Below, piece by piece: positions 1 to 7,035 of a stretch of DNA of 23,542 nt. The notes beneath the pieces are model-generated. The model did no database searches, had not been told where the DNA came from, and worked only from the letters and a program-made list of their open reading frames with translations. Each line of letters opens with the position of its first letter. The first letter of the stretch is position 1. The translations under genes and the position numbers were made by a program. The DNA is from Actinomycetota bacterium (GTDB taxonomy: Bacteria; Actinomycetota; Nitriliruptoria; Nitriliruptorales; JAHWKO01): assembly GCA_019347855.1 (NCBI GenBank), contig JAHWKO010000027.1, positions 1 to 23,542 of the forward strand. Reading direction: 5' to 3'.

Positions 1-217
1 CCCGTACCCGGGCACGTTCCCTCGCAGCTCGTTCGGCGCGGCGGGCGCGTTCGAGGTGCTCTGCGTCGATCCGGAGCTCCGCGATCCGGACGCGGACGCT
101 CATGTAGCTACACGCCCCGGTGCGCGACCGCAGCAGCTCCACCACCTCCGTGTAGGTGTTCGCGTGTGCGACCGCCGCTCGCAGGTCGTCGTCGGTCCAG
201 GTCCGCTTCCTGCCCAT
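1..217 (-). CDS. HNH-endonuclease-like protein, N-terminal part (partial, runs off window start)
   Basis: The first 72 codons of a minus-strand gene are present; the rest lies beyond the left edge. It starts with ATG at 217-215, preceded by a good purine-rich ribosome binding site (GAGGGAGA, about 5 bases upstream). The product begins MGRKRTWTDDDLRAAV and continues with a small helical, helix-turn-helix-like segment containing SVRVRIAEL near residues 40-48, then a basic stretch rich in Arg, Ala and Glu. This layout (W-[ST]-D-x-x-L-x-x-A-V, then a Tyr/Arg segment and RIxxLxID) resembles the DNA-binding N-terminus that precedes the HNH nuclease domain in many actinobacterial HNH endonucleases. 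That is recognition from memory; no catalytic HNH residues are inside the window. It is divergent from the cell-surface cassette starting at 407. It could instead be a plain small DNA-binding protein. Confidence 0.5.
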   Translation of the reverse strand, partial: MGRKRTWTDDDLRAAVAHANTYTEVVELLRSRTGACSYMSVRVRIAELRIDAEHLERARRAERAARERARVR

Positions 218-328
218 CGGTGTCTCCCTCTCGCCCCGCGGGCGAGCCAAGCGGGACCCTGTGACACTTCGGAGCCACACCCCGGCGTCCGCGCGCGACG
301 AACGCACCGTCCGGTAGCCAGGGGAACC

Positions 329-359
329 TACGAGCGTGCTCGTACGTCTGCGTTACGAT
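329..359 (+). promoter_or_regulatory. Operator-like palindrome and possible -10 element upstream of the surface-glycan cassette
   Basis: In the 189-bp gap between the divergent HNH-like gene and the small exported-protein gene, bases 329-344 form a perfect inverted repeat, TACGAGC-GT-GCTCGTA (7-bp arms, 2-bp centre). Ten bases downstream is TACGAT (354-359), matching the TANNNT core of actinobacterial -10 boxes, about 47 bases before the ATG at 407. The palindrome would cover the -35 region of that promoter, as expected for a repressor or activator site. No good -35 hexamer is visible. The palindrome is seen directly; the promoter and operator roles are inferred. Confidence 0.35.
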
Positions 360-406
360 GCACCACGTTCACGTCCGCCTCCCGTCCCCCCATCGGATGG
401 AGCCTC

Positions 407-658
407 ATGACTACGCGTTCACGCCTCCTGTGGACCGCCTTCCTCGCCGCGGGTGCCTGGGCCCTCTTCATCCCTGCCGCATCCGCCTACGTGGACCCGG
501 GTTCCACCTCGTTCGTGTTCCAGGCGCTCATCGCCTTCGCCATGGCCGCTGGCCTCACCCTCAAGACCTTCTGGCGCCGGCTCAAGAGCTTCTTCACGCG
601 TACGGAGGACCGCGAGGTCCACGAGGTTCACGAGGTCGAGGAGCACGAGGTCTCGTGA
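407..658 (+). CDS. Small exported membrane protein with YVDPG motif
   Basis: This 83-residue protein has an N-terminal signal peptide or signal anchor (basic start, hydrophobic residues 7-24, Ala-x-Ala near 24-27). The motif AYVDPGSTSFVFQAL follows, then a hydrophobic segment of about 18 residues and the basic stretch KTFWRRLKSFF. Proteins with signal, A-Y-[VI]-DPG-[ST]-x-S, transmembrane helix and W-R-R-L-K are a recognisable, functionally uncharacterised small family, often seen near exopolysaccharide or sulfatase-like genes (from memory). The C-terminus is a charged tail with repeated Val-His-Glu. The ATG at 407 is preferred over longer upstream readings because GGATGGAG lies just upstream and the signal peptide begins there. 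The stop overlaps the next gene's GTG by 4 bp, so the two are probably translationally coupled. It may be an accessory subunit for the surface-polymer enzymes downstream. Confidence 0.8.
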   Translation: MTTRSRLLWTAFLAAGAWALFIPAASAYVDPGSTSFVFQALIAFAMAAGLTLKTFWRRLKSFFTRTEDREVHEVHEVEEHEVS

Positions 659-2058
659 CCTCCCCAACGGCCGGGGGCGACGTCGCCCCGGTCGCCGGCT
701 CGTTCCGCGACCCCGCTGGCTTCGTCTTCACGCGGGACGGTGGGGTGTACCGACACGTGGCGCGCAGCTTCGCCGACGACTACGACCTCCTGGGTTCATC
801 GGGGCTGTACGACGCCCTGATCGACGCTGGGCTCCTGATCCCCCACGTGGAGGTCGAGGCCGGCCTGTCGCCGCACCCGGCCGATGCCCACCGTGTGCTG
901 CGTCCCGAGCAGGTCGCGACGATCTCGCACCCGTACGAGTGGTGCCCCGGACAGCTCCGGGACGCGGCGCTGGCGACCCTGCGCGCCCAGGAGGTCGCCC
1001 TCGATCACGGGATGTCGCTCCGCGACGCTTCGGCCTACAACATCCAGTTCCACCGGGGCCGCCCCGTCCTGATCGACACGCTGTCGTTCGAACGCCTCCC
1101 CGAGGGGCGGCCGTGGGTCGCCTACCGCCAGTTCTGCGAGCACTTCCTCGCCCCGCTCGCCCTCATGGTGCACGTGGACGTCCGTCTCGGACGCCTGCAG
1201 CGCACCGACGTCTCGGGTGTCCCCGTCGACCTGGCGAGCACGCTGCTGCCGTTGCGGACCAGGTTCCGTCCGTCGCTCCTCACGCACCTGCACCTGCAGG
1301 CGCGGGCGCAGCGCAGCCGGGCGGGGGACGGCGGTAGCGGCACGCGCGAGAGCAACATGTCGATGCAGGCGCTGCGAGGCCTCATCGACAGCTTGCGCGG
1401 AGCGGTCGACAAGCTGCGCTGGGAGCCCGACCGGTCGACCTGGTCGGACTACTACGCGCAAGCCGACCACTACACCGACGAGGCGATGCAGGCCAAGGAG
1501 CGGGTCGTCGCCAGCATGCTCGACGCCGCCGGGCCCTCCACGGTCTGGGACCTGGGAGCCAACACGGGCAGGTTCAGTCGCATCGCCGCTGACCGAGGCG
1601 CACTGGTCGTCGCGTTCGATCAGGACGAGGCGGCGGTCGAGCTGCACTGGCAGGCCGTGCGGGACAGCGACACGGAGGTGGTGCTGCCGCTCATGCTCGA
1701 CCTCGCCAACCCGAGTCCAGCGGTCGGCTGGGCGAACCAGGAGCGTTCGTCCCTGGCCCAGCGTGGACCGGTCGACGCCGTGCTGGCGCTCGCGCTGGTC
1801 CACCACCTCGCGATCGGCAACAACGTCCCGCTCGATCGGGTCGCCGCCTTCATGGCCGAGCTGGGACGGGACCTGATCGTCGAATGGGTCCCCAAGGACG
1901 ACCCGCGGGTTCGCCAGCTCCTTGCGACGCGCGAGGACATCTTCGAGGACTACGACCACGAGACGTTCACGCGCGCGTTCGAACGGCACTTCGAGGCCGT
2001 CTCCGACGAGCCGTTGCCTGGATCCGATCGGATCGTCCACCACTACCGGCGGCGGTGA
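655..2058 (+). CDS. Two-domain protein: kinase-like N-terminus and class I SAM-dependent methyltransferase
   Basis: 467 residues from GTG at 655, sharing 4 bp (GTGA) with the upstream stop. The C-terminal half (about 255-467) is a Rossmann methyltransferase: motif I is VWDLGANTGRF at 297-307, followed by an acidic strand end (VVAFDQD) and a later ALALVHHL segment. The N-terminal half contains LRDASAYN (Asp124, Asn129) followed by VLID (Asp141). This is the D-x4-N-x11-D spacing of the catalytic loop and metal-binding Asp in aminoglycoside-phosphotransferase-like kinases, though the usual His before the Asp is replaced by Arg. The overall layout is like NoeA-type nodulation-associated methyltransferases (from memory). 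Context suggests modification of a surface glycan or its carrier. The methyltransferase fold is clear; substrate and kinase activity are unknown. Confidence 0.75.
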   Translation: MTSPTAGGDVAPVAGSFRDPAGFVFTRDGGVYRHVARSFADDYDLLGSSGLYDALIDAGLLIPHVEVEAGLSPHPADAHRVLRPEQVATISHPYEWCPGQLRDAALATLRAQEVALDHGMSLRDASAYNIQFHRGRPVLIDTLSFERLPEGRPWVAYRQFCEHFLAPLALMVHVDVRLGRLQRTDVSGVPVDLASTLLPLRTRFRPSLLTHLHLQARAQRSRAGDGGSGTRESNMSMQALRGLIDSLRGAVDKLRWEPDRSTWSDYYAQADHYTDEAMQAKERVVASMLDAAGPSTVWDLGANTGRFSRIAADRGALVVAFDQDEAAVELHWQAVRDSDTEVVLPLMLDLANPSPAVGWANQERSSLAQRGPVDAVLALALVHHLAIGNNVPLDRVAAFMAELGRDLIVEWVPKDDPRVRQLLATREDIFEDYDHETFTRAFERHFEAVSDEPLPGSDRIVHHYRRR

Positions 2059-2062
2059 TCGT

Positions 2063-3649
2063 GTGACCAGACGGTTCGCGGTGCACCCGTTGCTCGTCGC
2101 TGCCTTCCCGGTGCTCTTCCTGTGGTCCCAGAACCTCGACGAGGTCCTGTTCGGCGACGTCGTCGCTCCCCTGCTCTGGACGCTCGGGATCACCGCGGCC
2201 GTGTTCCTCGTCGCGTCGTTGGCGTTCCGGGACCATCGCCGCGGGGCGGTCGCGGCGTCCGGCCTCGCGTTCCTGTTCCTGGCCTACGGGCACGTCTGGG
2301 ACGTCGTGAACAGGGTGATCGCCGAGCACTGGATCCTCCTCGCGATCTGGTTCGTGTTGGCGGTGGCGGTCATGGCCGGTGCCGTCGTCGTGCGTGACCG
2401 CCTCCCCGAGGTGACGGGCGCTCTCAACCTCGTGGCGGTCGTGATGCTCGTCACCACCCTGGTCCCACTGGCACCCCGGGTCGTGGGTTCCGGCGACGAC
2501 CGTGGGCGGACGACGGCGGCTGCGGATCCCGTCTCGGGGCCCGCTGTCGCCGACCCCAACGACCGGGACATCTTCTACCTCGTCCTGGACCGCTACCCGA
2601 GCGCGACCAACATGGAAGAGCTGTTCGGGGCGGACAACGCGGCGTTCACCGGGTTCCTCGAGGAGCGCGGCTTCGACGTGGCCGAGGACAGCATCGCCAA
2701 CTACCCGAAGACGGCGCACTCCCTCGCCGCCTCCCTGAACATGCGGTACCTCGACCACCTCGCGGACCGGTCCACGATGTCCGGGCCCTTCGACATCGAG
2801 AGCAGCAACTGGCAGCCGATCTACCAGATGTTGGCGGAGCACCGCGTCGGACGGTTCCTGAAGGACCGCGGGTACCGGTACATCCACGTCGGCACCTGGT
2901 GGGACGCGACGGGGAGATCCCCGATCGCGGACGTCAACCTGCGGTACGGGACCTCGTCCGAATTCACGACGGCGTTCGTGAACACCACGCCGATCCCAGC
3001 GGTGAAGGCGATCCTGGGCGATGACGGGGACCAGGACACGAGGAGCCTCAAACGCAGCTCGACGCTGTACCAGTTCCGCCAGCTCGACGAGATCGCACGG
3101 CACGACCCGCGACGCCCGAGGTTCGTGTTCGCGCACCTGACGATCCCCCACGAGCCCTACGTCTTCGATGCCGAGGGGGGATTGGTCACCCGTCGGCAGG
3201 AGGCACAACGCTCGTTCCGGGAGAACTTCATGGGTCAGGTCGAGTACGCCAACGCGCGGATCTCCCGGATCGTCGAACGGTTGCTCGCCGGTCCCGATGA
3301 CCAGGATCCCATCATCATCCTGCAGGCTGATGAAGGGCCCCACCCGTACCGGTACCGGCTCGAGGAGGACGACTTCATCTGGACCGAGGCCACCGACGCC
3401 GAGCTCCTCGAGAAGTTCCGGATCCTCAACGCCTACCACCTCCCCGGGCTCGACGGTTCACCGATCTACGAGGAGATCACCCCGGTCAACTCGTTCCGGG
3501 TGATCCTCGATCGGTACTTCGACGCCAACCTCGAGCTGCTCCCGGACAACGCCTACGTGTTCTACGACGAGCAACACCTCTACGACTTCACCGAGGTGAC
3601 CGAACGGATCCGTGACGCCGGCCCGCTCCCGGATGACTTCCGGCCCTGA
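2063..3649 (+). CDS. Membrane-anchored alkaline-phosphatase/sulfatase-superfamily transferase or hydrolase
   Basis: 528 residues starting at GTG 2063, four bases after the methyltransferase stop. The first 140 residues hold about five hydrophobic segments (near 8-25, 34-53, 62-78, 89-110 and 118-138), followed by a linker and a large extracellular domain. Features of the LtaS/EptA/sulfatase superfamily are visible: an Asp at the end of the first strand (FYLVLDRY, Asp176), a nucleophile-loop pattern NYPKTAHSLAASLN with Thr217 as likely nucleophile, HLTIPHEPYVF with His363, and QADEGPHPYR with Asp423 and His427. Family members transfer phosphoglycerol or phosphoethanolamine, or hydrolyse sulfate or phosphate esters, on the outer membrane face. 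The exact reaction cannot be told. It is the last gene of the cassette beginning at 407 and ends 8 bp from the converging sirtuin gene. Confidence 0.75.
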   Translation: MTRRFAVHPLLVAAFPVLFLWSQNLDEVLFGDVVAPLLWTLGITAAVFLVASLAFRDHRRGAVAASGLAFLFLAYGHVWDVVNRVIAEHWILLAIWFVLAVAVMAGAVVVRDRLPEVTGALNLVAVVMLVTTLVPLAPRVVGSGDDRGRTTAAADPVSGPAVADPNDRDIFYLVLDRYPSATNMEELFGADNAAFTGFLEERGFDVAEDSIANYPKTAHSLAASLNMRYLDHLADRSTMSGPFDIESSNWQPIYQMLAEHRVGRFLKDRGYRYIHVGTWWDATGRSPIADVNLRYGTSSEFTTAFVNTTPIPAVKAILGDDGDQDTRSLKRSSTLYQFRQLDEIARHDPRRPRFVFAHLTIPHEPYVFDAEGGLVTRRQEAQRSFRENFMGQVEYANARISRIVERLLAGPDDQDPIIILQADEGPHPYRYRLEEDDFIWTEATDAELLEKFRILNAYHLPGLDGSPIYEEITPVNSFRVILDRYFDANLELLPDNAYVFYDEQHLYDFTEVTERIRDAGPLPDDFRP

Positions 3650-3657
3650 CGTCGGGT

Positions 3658-4443
3658 TCAGTCGACCTCCGGCACCAACGCCGGGAGGATCTCGCCGACC
3701 CCACCCCGGAGCACCGCGTCGGCCACGCCGTCGAAGGGGGTCGGCTCCCGGTTCGCGATGACCACCTTGGCGCCGTGGTGCCGCGCGACGCTGGGCAGGA
3801 ACGCGACCGGGTAGACCTGCAGTGACGTGCCGGCCGCGATGAACACCTCGCACGCCGCTGTGGCCTCCCGCGCCCGATCCATCGTCCGTTCGTCGAGCGC
3901 TTCGCCGAAGTAGACCGTCGCAGCCTTCAGGATGTCGCCACAGTCGGGACACGGAGGGTCCTCCTCTCCGTCCTCGATCCGGGCCAGGGCGGTCGCCATC
4001 GGGGCGCGGTGATGACAGCCGACGCACTCGACCTCTCGCATCGAGCCGTGGACCTCGATGACCCGTTCCGGATCGTTGCCGGCCTGCTGGTGCAGGCCGT
4101 CGACGTTCTGGGTCACGACCGCCTGCAGCCGTCCGGCCCGCTCCAGCTCGACCAGTGCCCGGTGGGCGGCGTTCGGCTCGGCGTCCCAGGCGGGGTGCTC
4201 CATCCTCCAACGCCACGAGCGCCGTCGGACGTCGGGGTCGTTGAGGTAGACGTCGAGCGTCGCGAGGCGCTCCGCCTCGGGGTCGCGCGTCCAGAGGCCA
4301 TCCGGACCGCGGAAGTCCGGGATCCCCGAATCGGTCGACACGCCGGCGCCGGTGAGCACCGTCACACCGCCATCGTCCCCCTGGCGGGCCGCGCGGACCC
4401 AGCCACGCACCTGCGTGATCGTCGCCTCCGCGGTACCCGACAT
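3658..4443 (-). CDS. NAD-dependent protein deacylase, sirtuin (Sir2 family)
   Basis: 261 residues from ATG at 4443, with GGGAGG about 8 bases upstream. The NAD-binding signature TGAGVSTDSGIPDFRG is at 31-46, TQNVDGLHQQAG at 111-122, and the catalytic His132 lies in VHGS. A structural zinc site of two Cys pairs is present (Cys140/Cys143 and Cys165/Cys168), followed by the C-terminal Rossmann parts GTSLQVYP and VIANREPTP. Sirtuins use NAD+ to remove acyl groups from lysines, for example on acetyl-CoA synthetase, and act in the cytoplasm. Length and motif order are normal. It is a single gene, convergent with the sulfatase-like gene and divergent from the glycoside-hydrolase gene. A longer in-frame upstream reading has no signal for translation and was not used. 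The specific protein targets are unknown. Confidence 0.93.
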   Translation of the reverse strand: MSGTAEATITQVRGWVRAARQGDDGGVTVLTGAGVSTDSGIPDFRGPDGLWTRDPEAERLATLDVYLNDPDVRRRSWRWRMEHPAWDAEPNAAHRALVELERAGRLQAVVTQNVDGLHQQAGNDPERVIEVHGSMREVECVGCHHRAPMATALARIEDGEEDPPCPDCGDILKAATVYFGEALDERTMDRAREATAACEVFIAAGTSLQVYPVAFLPSVARHHGAKVVIANREPTPFDGVADAVLRGGVGEILPALVPEVD

Positions 4444-4512
4444 GTCCCGGCCTCCCGATCGCGACGGTATCCGCGACCTCCCCGGTTCGGCGCGTCGCGA
4501 CTGGTACGTTCC

Positions 4513-4538
4513 GCGGCCCCTCCCACCGGAGGGGCCGC
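4513..4538. promoter_or_regulatory. Perfect GC-rich hairpin in the divergent sirtuin / glycoside-hydrolase leader
   Basis: GCGGCCCCTCC (4513-4523), loop CACC, then GGAGGGGCCGC (4528-4538) gives an 11-bp perfect stem with a four-base loop. It ends 26 bases before the ATG at 4565. TACGTT (4505-4510), a possible -10 core, sits just before it. No T-run follows on either strand, so it is not a typical intrinsic terminator at the end of a gene. Its position between two divergent starts suggests a 5'-leader hairpin affecting mRNA stability or translation, or a protein-binding palindrome. The structure is seen; the role is inferred. Confidence 0.5.
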
Positions 4539-4564
4539 ATCGCCGCATCACGGGGGCCGAACGC

Positions 4565-5905
4565 ATGGGCGACACGACGACCGATCCGGACGGTCCCTCT
4601 GCTCGGCGGTGGGCGTACCGGTCGATCGGGGTGGCACTCGCCGTCGCGTTGGCGACATCCGGCGTGTTCCTCGCGGCTCGTTCAGGCACGGCTCGCAGCG
4701 CGGCGGGCCCCCCGTCAGCAGGTCCCTCCAGCCCAGGCCCGTCCGAGGTCCGGGCGACCGCCGGTGCGGCGCCAGCCCCCGCTCCATCGCCGACGGCGAC
4801 GTCGGCGTCGCCATCCGGTCCCGCCCACATCGCGGGGACCGACGTGATGACCGGGATGCTCGCGGACATCCGGCGCGAGATGCGCGGGTTGCCCGCCGAG
4901 TGGCCCGTCATCCGCGGGGTGTACTCGACGATGTGGAGCTTCGCGGGGAGCCGCTGGGAGGAGCTGATGGATCTCGTCCGCACCACCGAGATCAACGCGA
5001 TCGTGATCGACGTGAAGGACGATGACGGGCGCGTGGCCTGGCGGGGCTCGGATGTCGCGGTCGCGCGGGAGACCGGCGCTGACAGCCACACCATGTTCCA
5101 GAAGACGGCCGCGCGCCGACGTATCCAGGAGCTGCGTGACGCCGGCGGCTACCCGATCGCGCGGATCGTGTGCTTCAAGGACCCGATCGCCGCGCCCGCC
5201 ATGCCTCAACTGGCGATCCGGTCCCCGGACGGCGGCGTCTGGCGTGACCGCAAGGGCCTCGGGTGGCTCGACGCCAACAAGCAGGAGACCTGGGACTACC
5301 TCGTGGACCTCGGTCGTGAGGCGGCTCGGATGGGGTTCCTCGAGGTGCAGTTCGACTACGTGCGTTTCCCCACGGACGGCAACACCACCTCAGCGGTGTA
5401 CGACGACGGAAAAGGGGTGGACCCGGCCAGGATCCGGGAGTTCCTGGCGTACGCCCGCGAGGAGCTGCACGGCGAGGGTGTGCGTATCAGCGCGGACATC
5501 TTCGGACTCACCACCTACAAGGCCGAGGGTGAGGGCGACGGCGACGGCACCGGGCAGCTCTTCGAGGACGTGATCAGCGAGGTCGACTACGTCTCCCCGA
5601 TGGTCTACCCGTCGCACTACTACCCCGGGAACTACGGGCTCTCGAACCCCGAGGCGGCCCCGTACCAGGTCGTGGTCAACGCGATGCGCGAAGCGCAGGA
5701 ACGCGTGGACGGCTACCGCGCCCAGGTCCGTCCGTGGTTGGAGGACTTCTCCCTCACGGTCCCCCACCACCCGGGACGCGTGGCCGACCAGCTCCGGGCC
5801 ACCTACGAGAACGGGGTCTCCTCCTGGATGCTCTGGAACGCCAACAACCGCTACAGCCGGGCTGCCCTGGGCCCCGACGAGAGTTTCGAACAGGCGGGAT
5901 CGTGA
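4565..5905 (+). CDS. Exported putative glycoside hydrolase (DUF4015-like TIM barrel)
   Basis: 446 residues. The N-terminus has a hydrophobic anchor (about 18-37), then a roughly 55-residue Ala/Pro/Ser-rich linker, so the catalytic domain is outside the membrane. The domain from about residue 115 to the end shows the pattern of the putative glycoside hydrolase family PF13200/DUF4015: GVYSTMWSFAG, INAIVIDVKDDDGRVAW, a strand ending in EVQFDYVRFPTDG, RISADIFGLTTY, VDYVSPMVYPSHYYPGNYG, and a final SSWMLWNANNRYS. The acidic residues at strand ends (Asp-Val-Lys-Asp, Phe-Asp-Tyr-Val-Arg-Phe-Pro, Ser-Ala-Asp) are typical of the family. The ATG at 4565 follows a G-rich run about 8 bases upstream. The stop overlaps the deacetylase start by 4 bp. 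The polysaccharide substrate is not known. Confidence 0.8.
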   Translation: MGDTTTDPDGPSARRWAYRSIGVALAVALATSGVFLAARSGTARSAAGPPSAGPSSPGPSEVRATAGAAPAPAPSPTATSASPSGPAHIAGTDVMTGMLADIRREMRGLPAEWPVIRGVYSTMWSFAGSRWEELMDLVRTTEINAIVIDVKDDDGRVAWRGSDVAVARETGADSHTMFQKTAARRRIQELRDAGGYPIARIVCFKDPIAAPAMPQLAIRSPDGGVWRDRKGLGWLDANKQETWDYLVDLGREAARMGFLEVQFDYVRFPTDGNTTSAVYDDGKGVDPARIREFLAYAREELHGEGVRISADIFGLTTYKAEGEGDGDGTGQLFEDVISEVDYVSPMVYPSHYYPGNYGLSNPEAAPYQVVVNAMREAQERVDGYRAQVRPWLEDFSLTVPHHPGRVADQLRATYENGVSSWMLWNANNRYSRAALGPDESFEQAGS

Positions 5906-7035
5906 ACGGCCGCGGTCGCTTCCGCTGGCTCGCGGTGTCAGCCGTACTCGCCGTGACCGTCGGCGCCTGCGCCGGGCCCACCTCCCGTGCGGCCGCCCCG
6001 ACGTCCACATCGACGAGCTCGTCCGTCTCCGACCCCTCGCCGGGCTCGTCCGCTCCTGGGGCACCGTCCCCCACGGCCTCCTCGGCGCCGACCCCCGATG
6101 CCACGGCCGGAACCCCAGCCCCGGCGCACACCGACCAGGAACTCGCGGAGCTCGGCGTGAACGAGATCGGCCGGGTCCTGGTCATGGAGTGGCACGACAT
6201 CGGGGATGTGGACAGCCGGTGGGACAACGCCCTGTCGACGTTCCGGGCCCAGCTGCAGGAGCTGTACGACCGGGGCTACCGGCCCGTCTCGGTCGAGGAG
6301 TTCGCCACCGGGCGGTTCGACATCCCCATCGGCACGACGCCGGTCCTGCTCACCTTCGACGACTCGTACCGGCAGCACTTCCACTTCGCCGAGGACGGCG
6401 TCACCCCGCACCCGGACTCGGCGGTCGGGATCCTGGAGGAGATGGAACGGCAGGACCCGACCTGGCGTGCCCTGGCGGTGTTCTCGTTCTACTGGCCGGT
6501 GCCCTTCCGTGACACCGACCGGGACGTGATCGAGCGGAAGCTGCGTTACCTGGTCGAGCACGGGTACGACCTGGCCAACCACACGTACAACCACGACGAC
6601 CTGTCGAAGCTCACGGACCCAAAGGTCCAGTCGAACCTGGCGCGAGCCGAGGCTGAACTGGCTGCCGTGGTCGGTGACGACTACCGGGTCCGCGCGATGA
6701 CCCTCACCCAGGGGATCTGGCCCCAGAACCACGACCTCGCGGTCCGCGGCGAGGCTGACGGGTTCCGGTACGAGCACGATGTGGTGTTGCTGGTCGGCTT
6801 CATGCCCACGAGGTCGCCGAACCACGTGGAGTACGACCCGATGCAGGTGCAGCGGGTCCAGGCGTACGTCCCGGAGTTCCGCAAGTGGGTGGACTGGCTC
6901 GACGCGGAGCCTGGGCGTCGGTTCGTCTCTGACGGGGACCTGGACACGGTCACCTTCCCCTCGGACTTCGCCGACGTCGCGGCGCCCCGGCCGGGCCTCA
7001 CGGTCCGGACCTACCAGCCGCTCCCCGAGGACTGA
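5902..7035 (+). CDS. Lipoprotein polysaccharide deacetylase (NodB/CE4-like)
   Basis: 377 residues from GTG at 5902, overlapping the previous stop as GTGA. The N-terminus is a lipoprotein signal: basic residues, a hydrophobic core and the lipobox VGAC with Cys23 as the predicted lipidated residue. A Ser/Thr/Pro/Ala-rich linker runs to about residue 75. The catalytic domain carries the NodB metal-site motifs: LLTFDD (Asp153/Asp154) and NHTYNH (His227 and His231). Upstream, VMEWHDIG resembles the substrate-loop start of PgaB-like deacetylases, and TQGIWPQ follows the His motif. It would remove acetyl groups from N-acetylhexosamine units of a surface polysaccharide. It is coupled to the preceding glycoside hydrolase. 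Its last 38 bp overlap the end of the convergent LD-carboxypeptidase gene. Confidence 0.85.
   Translation: MNGRGRFRWLAVSAVLAVTVGACAGPTSRAAAPTSTSTSSSVSDPSPGSSAPGAPSPTASSAPTPDATAGTPAPAHTDQELAELGVNEIGRVLVMEWHDIGDVDSRWDNALSTFRAQLQELYDRGYRPVSVEEFATGRFDIPIGTTPVLLTFDDSYRQHFHFAEDGVTPHPDSAVGILEEMERQDPTWRALAVFSFYWPVPFRDTDRDVIERKLRYLVEHGYDLANHTYNHDDLSKLTDPKVQSNLARAEAELAAVVGDDYRVRAMTLTQGIWPQNHDLAVRGEADGFRYEHDVVLLVGFMPTRSPNHVEYDPMQVQRVQAYVPEFRKWVDWLDAEPGRRFVSDGDLDTVTFPSDFADVAAPRPGLTVRTYQPLPED

Noticed and set aside
358..654. Upstream extension of the methyltransferase frame to an ATG at 358
   Set aside because: It would overlap the entire signal-peptide protein in another frame and gives His/Pro/Arg-rich sequence; the GTG at 655 with a 4-bp overlap is the better start.
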